Shown: positions 59,391 through 64,000 of the stretch, one piece after another
How the letters are laid out: every line of letters begins with the position of its first letter
Numbering within the stretch: the first letter of the stretch is position 1
Assembly: GCA_960531495.1 (NCBI GenBank)
Contig: OY482866.1
Coordinates: 1,240,001 to 1,304,000, forward strand
Direction of reading: 5' to 3'
Source of the DNA: Zeus faber
Lineage: Eukaryota; Chordata; Actinopteri; Zeiformes; Zeidae
Length of the DNA: 64,000 nt
Notes under the pieces: model-generated
Database searches by the model: none
What the model was told of the DNA's origin: nothing
What the model saw: only the letters and a program-made list of their open reading frames with translations
Position numbers and translations under genes: made by a program

Positions 59391-60205
59391 CAGGGGGTTC
59401 GTTGTGGGGACCCAGGTGGGTTGGCGAGGGCTCTTTTGACCATGGGGCCCAATTGTTTGGCTGCATGGTTGGCTTCTACGGCTAGGGTCACATGTGGAAC
59501 TGCGGTGTCGTGAAGTAGATACCAGGATTGTTGGTCTGGTGTCAGGCGGACCGCTGCTGCAACTCCTTCGTGGCCCAGATAGAAGTCTGTTGTCTGGAGT
59601 CGTTCTTGTCGTCCCTCCTTTTTCGCTTCCCAGCCTTCGTCATAGATGTCATCACGGTGGCGTGTGAAACAGAGAGTGCAGTGTACAGGTCCAGCATCGA
59701 CTTTTTCCAGAGTTGGTAGGTTTACAAAATGCCACCAGCCGGTGAGTGTGGGGTCGGGGGTGGTATCAGGAGTTCCACCTAAGACGAGTATACGTTCGAG
59801 GGGTATTAGCTCTTCTTTTGGCTCAGAGAAACTAACTTCCAGACCGTGGAGGTTACATATCACAGATGCCCCTGTTCTTCGGAGAAGGTCCCTTCCCATT
59901 AGGTTGGTGGGGCAGCTTGGTGAGTAGAGGTATTGGTGTCTGACTTTGTGAGGACCTATCTTGGTAGGGAGGGGTGCGGTGAAGGACTTGTGTCGTCCCA
60001 GAGAATCCAACAGTCCGTAATTTCCGAGTGGATAGTTGTATGTAGTACGTAGTATGTTGCCGGCCAGGTTCTTCAAGCAAGACACGTGACAGTGACAGTG
60101 ACAGTAATTCCTTGGAGTGACAGTGATTCCTTGGATTGTACATGGCACTACTGGTTCGGCATTTATTTTTGTCTGTACCACCACTTCCATGTCCCCTGGG
60201 CGCCT
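59354..60205 (-). pseudogene. ERV protease region, active site not visible
   Basis: The frame follows the Gag TAG in phase. The C-terminal protease hallmark is present (NLMGRDLLRRTGASVICNL), followed by a linker into RT. The expected N-terminal catalytic Asp-Thr/Ser-Gly is not found. Its place holds a Cys/His-rich string (NYCHCHCHVSC) encoded by short GTGACA repeats at about 60084-60135. I infer that local repeat expansion or deletion removed the active site. The product would be inactive. Confidence 0.65.
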
Positions 60206-60208
60206 CTA
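60206..60208 (-). other. In-frame TAG between gag and pro
   Basis: The nucleocapsid frame ends GCA TAG AGG and the protease frame continues in the same phase. Gammaretroviruses and relatives make Gag-Pol by reading through exactly this kind of stop. Whether a downstream pseudoknot exists was not established. Confidence 0.6.
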
Positions 60209-60823
60209 TGCTCCATGCCATGGCGGGGTGTCCATGCGGGGTCCTCCCTTTCCTCTCGAGGAAGCTCCTCTTCCTCTCTGAGGGGGGCGGTAGGATCCTC
60301 TATATAATTGCTGGGGTTGTTGGTTCTGGGGGCATTCCCTTGCCCAGTGGTCACTTTGGCCACAGATGAAACATCCTGTAGTTTTCTCGGGTCCTCCCCA
60401 TCCTCTAGAGGATTGGAATTGTCCTCTCCCTCTCAGTTGCTGCCATTGGGGGGGGCCTTGGGGGTATGAGGGTGCGGGGGCCCCTGGATACTGCCGCTGG
60501 GGATATTCATAGGGAGTCCAGGCCTGCTGCCATTGGGGTAGGTGCTGGGCTGGTGGGTAGGCGGGGGTTACAGTTAGGGGCTGTGGTCCTGTCCATTGTA
60601 GTGGCGCGGTTTGGGGCGGGGCCTGTGCTTCAGGGGTGGTGACTACTGCTTGCACAGTTGCTTTCTTCTTTTCGTCCGTATTGACTTCATCTTCCAGTTT
60701 TTTTACCTGCATTTTTAGTAGTCTGGTTTGTATGGAATCTTTCTCCAGGAATTCGTCTTCTTGCTTTTTGATGTGTCTTTCCAGGTGATGGATGAGATGG
60801 CTCTCCCACTGTCTCTCGGTCAT
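60206..60823 (-). pseudogene. ERV nucleocapsid end of Gag
   Basis: The 205-codon frame has a charged, helix-forming capsid tail (HIKKQEDEFLEK...KLEDEVNTDEKKKA), a proline/glutamine-rich linker, a single CCHC zinc knuckle, CFICGQSDHWAREC (C-x2-C-x4-H-x4-C), and an Arg/Gly-rich end. It would bind genomic RNA in the particle. It is shifted in frame relative to the capsid-containing segment upstream. Confidence 0.8.
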
Positions 60824-60969
60824 GTCTGACAGTCAAACTGTGTCTGCGAGCTACAGCCTGACATCTCCTGGGAGGCCATTTTGGCATTTGGCATCTGCAT
60901 GTACATGGGGAGACCCACTAGGCAGGGGTCATGACGTTCTACAGTGCTATCACTCCAGAGCTCCTTTGC

Positions 60970-61827
60970 TCATGTGAGATAGGCGTGTGGTTCTTCCCCA
61001 TTTTTAAATCTCAGGCCTGCCAGGGCCACTGTGTTGCGTCTGGTCGGCCAGGTTTCTCTCATGGCTATGTCATTCCGCATGTGGTCGAATGGGTGCTCGT
61101 GTGCCATGGTGAGGGTTCTAACTTCTCTTTCCAGGGAGGTCAGGGTGATGTTTCCTGCTGTGGCGCGGAGAATGGCTCGCACATCTCTTAGGGCTAGTGT
61201 GTCAGCCGCTGTGTGGTTTTCGAAGATTCGGATCCATGCTGCAGCTCCTTTGTCCAACGCTGATAGGTTGCCTTTGAGGGCCTGCATGTCGCGGTGGTAC
61301 CAGGGAACAAATGTTTCTCTTTTGGCGGACTGCTTTTGTTCCTCCTCTCGTTGTCTAATTTTCGAGCGGGTAACTATCCCTATTGCTGACGATCTTCTGG
61401 CCTGGCTTTTGGATGATGCTATAAGGGTTCCTTTTCTTCTGTTGTCGTTTGTGTACTCTCCCCGGGAGCTGCCACTGTTTTTGAATGACCACTTTTTTGT
61501 CTTAGTCTCGTGGTCTGACATGGGTTCTTCTTCCCAGGAGCGGAGGGGGGTGGGGTGTCTTTGTTTTGTTTTCTTAAAGGTGTATTTGGGGACTACAGGG
61601 GTAGGTGAAGGTGTGGGCTGGCTTCGGGTCTTTTGTTTTTCTTTGGGTTGTTGTTTGGCTGTAGCGTCTGCAGGAGGTGCTATGAGATGAACATGGGTTG
61701 TGTTGGCATCCTCTGGTAGTGGGCCACATTGTCCAGTCAGTGTGACAGTTGCGTGGCTAACCCTTGTGGTACATTTCTTTTTCCTTTCTTGATGTCTTTT
61801 TGTGGTTTTTAGGACTGGCAAGTGCAT
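60970..61827 (-). pseudogene. ERV Gag middle region with capsid start
   Basis: The 285-codon frame has a basic/proline-rich first part and then a capsid-like segment (FVPWYHRDMQALKGNLSALD, IFENHTAADTLALRDVRAIL, MRNDIAMRETWPTRRN). The pattern is that of gamma-type capsids; exact domain limits are uncertain. It stops at 60970, and the coding continues in another frame. It overlaps the upstream gag frame by about 70 bp. Confidence 0.65.
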
Positions 61828-62671
61828 TCGTCGTCCTCTGTATTAGAGGAGAGAAACTCTTTGTGTCTGTTTGATCGTTAGGGGGCGATGTCTGATCATT
61901 GTCCTTGTTCTCACTGTCAGATGGCTTTGGGGAGGGCTGTACTCGGAAATGGATTTGGATCGGGCCTTCCATTACTAATACGGGTGCTTGTATTTCTGGC
62001 GGGGGTGGGGTGGCTATTTTCTGGTTGCTCAGCACAGGGGGCGCTGTTGCTTCAGGTGTGTGCTCGGTCTTAGGGTTGTACGGAGAGGGGGGGTGCCGAT
62101 GTGTTTCTTCATCGGCCAGCAGGGAGGGGTAGAGGGATGGGGTGGTGTGTGGTTGGAGTGGGGTGTGACCTTGGGGGATGGGTTCGGGGAGGGGTGGTAA
62201 CTTGTCTTCTTGTGGGGGGTAGGGTTCCTTCTGGGCTTCTACCACTGCCTTGGTTGCGGCATTTCTGATTTTATTGCGACGTTCGACAATCATTTCCGCT
62301 CGAATCCATGCCGTCATTATGTGCTGAACCAGCGCCCATTGTGCACGCTGCTTGTTTAACTTGCGCTTTCAAGCCCCCATTAATCCAGGGTTGTTTTTTG
62401 CATCCACTCCTGCTTCAGCCAGCAGTCTTTTTTCTTCCTCTATCACCTTGGTGCGGTTTTCTGCTGTCGGGGTAGTGTCTTTCGACCACCACCCTGCTTT
62501 GATCCATTTTTGTTCATATTTATGGAATTTCCAAGTTTCTCAAGCATGGAACTTTGGCTCTGTTCTGTTCTTGAGCTCAGCTACAGCTTCAATACGAATC
62601 TCACTGGTGCCGGGTCTGGGGGATGGGGTCTTTTCCATTATGTTTTTGAATGGCAGGAGAACAAAAGACAT
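61757..62671 (-). pseudogene. ERV Gag N-terminal (matrix and proline-rich) region
   Basis: The likely start is the ATG at 62669-62671, with another at 62636-62638. The frame has in-phase TGA codons at about 62540-62542 and 62369-62371 before a long open part (61757-62317) rich in Pro, Thr and Ser. This resembles the matrix plus p12-like region of gamma-type Gag. No myristoylation Gly directly follows either Met. Confidence 0.55.
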
Positions 62672-63668
62672 GGGAAGAAGTGGGAGGGGGAAACCTCAAA
62701 TGTTCGGATCTCAATGTGTTTCTGGTGCAGCTACGCCACTAGTGGTCTTTTAGGTTATTACAGGTCAACTTTTTTTTTTTATTTGTATTTTTGTTTTATA
62801 TATTGCCCTTTTATCTAGGGCAATTTGAGGAGGTTGTTCATACACATACACACACAAAACCTCTATCACACATGCACAGACTCTATCAAACACACACTCT
62901 CTTAAACACAAAGACTGTCTCAAACACACACACGCCCGCGGTCTCTCTCACATTCACACACACGCATGGTACCTCTCTTTCCACACACACAAGGTACCTC
63001 GTTGCGCACACTCTCACTCACACAGCCGGCAATACAATTTTACGCTAAGTCACGTGAATTGGGCCTTTAACCCTTTAATATTTGGTTTCTCTAAGAACCG
63101 GGCCTTTAACCCCTAAATGCTTGGCTTCCTTTTTACTTTAAAAATGATTCCGGGCCTTTCACCCTTAAATGAAATTACCGACTATCGACTACCCTTCTGA
63201 AGGCTGAGTTTAACATTTTTCATCGCCAGACATCACTTAGTTTAGGCATATCGGAGGTCTTTTCAACAACCGGGCCTAAACGGGATTCGGAATTACTTCA
63301 CGAGTTAAACATTGTTCATCACCAAAACGTCGCTCAGTTTAGGCATACTGGATGTATTCTCTACACACGGGCCCAAACGTTACGTGGAATTACTACGCAA
63401 TTTAAACACACAGCCGCTTCGAAGGGGGGTTTCCTAACCCGTTCCCTTAACTTACCTTACTACCGTTCTCATCAAACAATCCAATTTCTCCTCTCCACAA
63501 CCACAAAGTTGTTCGTCCAGCCTTAAACAGTACAACACTTCCACCTAAAATATTCCTATCTAATCTATGCAGACTTCATGAAATGGCTCTGCTCACCTTT
63601 TAGCGGGTACCCATGGAAGTATCGCAACCGTTCAGGCTTTCGGAACTCCTCTGCAGTCTTGTAATGGG
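62672..63668 (-). other. ERV leader with internal repeats
   Basis: About 1 kb separates the primer site from gag. It contains a CA-rich degenerate microsatellite (about 62840-63035), three copies of GGGCCTTTAACCC-like sequence (about 63061-63170), and two copies of a unit of about 75 bp with TTTAGGCATA and CCGGGCC/CGGGCC (about 63210-63380). The packaging signal and major splice donor should lie here but were not located. Confidence 0.6.
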
Positions 63669-63686
63669 ATCACGTCGGGGTCACCA
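63669..63686 (-). promoter_or_regulatory. Primer binding site for tRNA-Trp
   Basis: The - strand reads TGGTGACCCCGACGTGAT. This is the exact complement of the 3' end of vertebrate tRNA-Trp including CCA, and the same site used by avian leukosis-type retroviruses (established knowledge). It lies 3 nt inside the LTR edge, the standard placement. Confidence 0.85.
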
Positions 63687-63689
63687 ATT

Positions 63690-64000
63690 TGTCGTGTTCA
63701 AAATTTCCAAATCCGGAATGATGGGATGAAACTGGAACTTTGAGCTACGGAGAGTTTATAGGACGGTTTGAGAATCTACCAAAAAATAAAAAACGTTTTA
63801 CGTCGACGTGGTTAGTCCTAAGCTGCGTGTCTCATCTAGCATACATTTCACCCAGGAGTCTGCAGAAACTTTGTTTCCTCGTCACTTTGTTACAAATGAC
63901 AGACCCCCCTTTGCGAGGCGGTCCCGCCTTTGTTATTTCCCATCTCCCGAGTATCTAGTTTCAGACTCCCCGCTGTGTGTGCGCCAGATTAACCGTTTCA
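63690..64000 (-). repeat. ERV 5' LTR, partial
   Basis: The LTR inner end (…CGAACACGACA-type, ending CA on the - strand; TG at 63690 on +) sits next to the primer site. At least 311 bp are present and the outer part continues beyond the window. The frame at 63740-63958 lies within the LTR and is not considered a gene. Confidence 0.7.

Larger units (their letters stand above)
55370..64000 (-). mobile_element. Degenerate gammaretrovirus-like ERV, running off the right edge
   Basis: Read on the - strand, the order is LTR (cut by the window end), tRNA-Trp primer site, leader of about 1 kb, gag, in-frame TAG, protease, RT, RNase H, integrase, env remnant. Gag and pro-pol share a frame across the TAG, a gamma/epsilon-retrovirus arrangement. 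Interruptions occur in gag (at least two stops and two frame changes), RT (TAG at 58800-58802), the RT/RNase H junction (frame change), after the integrase core (TAG at 56516-56518) and in env. No 3' LTR matching the 5' LTR was seen before 55.37 kb, where an unrelated repeat begins, so the 3' end is truncated. The copy is not capable of replication. Confidence 0.85.

Noticed and set aside
63755-63760. TATAAA on the - strand in the ERV LTR as the promoter TATA box
   Set aside because: It is only about 65 nt from the LTR inner end, leaving too little room for R and U5; probably coincidental.

Overview
This window reads as teleost fish nuclear DNA. The grounds are a Rex1/L2-type LINE population, the fish-typical L2 3' tail (a stretch resembling CAGACGCTTTTATCCAAAG, seen twice), a Sushi/Tf1-type Ty3 element, a gammaretrovirus-like endogenous retrovirus (ERV), CA microsatellites and spliced exon-like fragments. 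I see no intact host gene, no tRNA or rRNA gene, no CRISPR array and no prokaryotic operon.

Layout. (1) About 1-43,690 is one satellite domain built from GAAA and GATT tetramers. The + strand is almost free of C. The tetramers form 8- and 12-bp units, which form higher-order repeats (HORs) of about 0.8, 0.9, 1.8-1.9, 3.2-4.4 and 7.18 kb. Two adjacent 7.18-kb blocks (about 10.9-18.1 and 18.1-25.3 kb) are nearly identical. The array is interrupted twice: by an apparently intact Rex1-like LINE (4430-7955, +) and by an internally deleted L2 LINE (33705-36177, -). Uninterrupted copies of both insertion sites survive elsewhere in the array. The very long '-' strand reading frames in the satellite are artefacts of a sequence whose complement lacks stop codons. 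(2) 43.8-46.4 kb holds a Sushi/Tf1-like LTR retrotransposon with intact outer LTR ends and a 5-bp target duplication, but with protease, most of pol and half of the 3' LTR deleted. A 10-nt complement between its predicted RNA start and its primer site suggests self-priming. (3) 46.4-53.4 kb is AT-rich, partly transposon-derived DNA. It contains a 0.4-kb fold-back element, a Myb/SANT-like exon and a decayed multi-exon SGNH (GDSL)-like gene relic. (4) 53.8-55.4 kb has an integrase scrap from a second retrovirus and an inverted/tandem non-coding repeat cluster. (5) About 55.4-64.0 kb is a '-' strand ERV entering from the right edge: LTR, tRNA-Trp primer site, long leader, gag with a CCHC knuckle, an in-frame TAG before pro, pol (RT, RNase H, integrase) and an env scrap. 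It carries several stops and frameshifts, and no 3' LTR was found.

The elements do not work together as a pathway. The window is a heterochromatin-like landscape in which satellite amplification and successive insertions can be ordered relative to one another. All family names come from recalled motifs and domain order; no database search was run.
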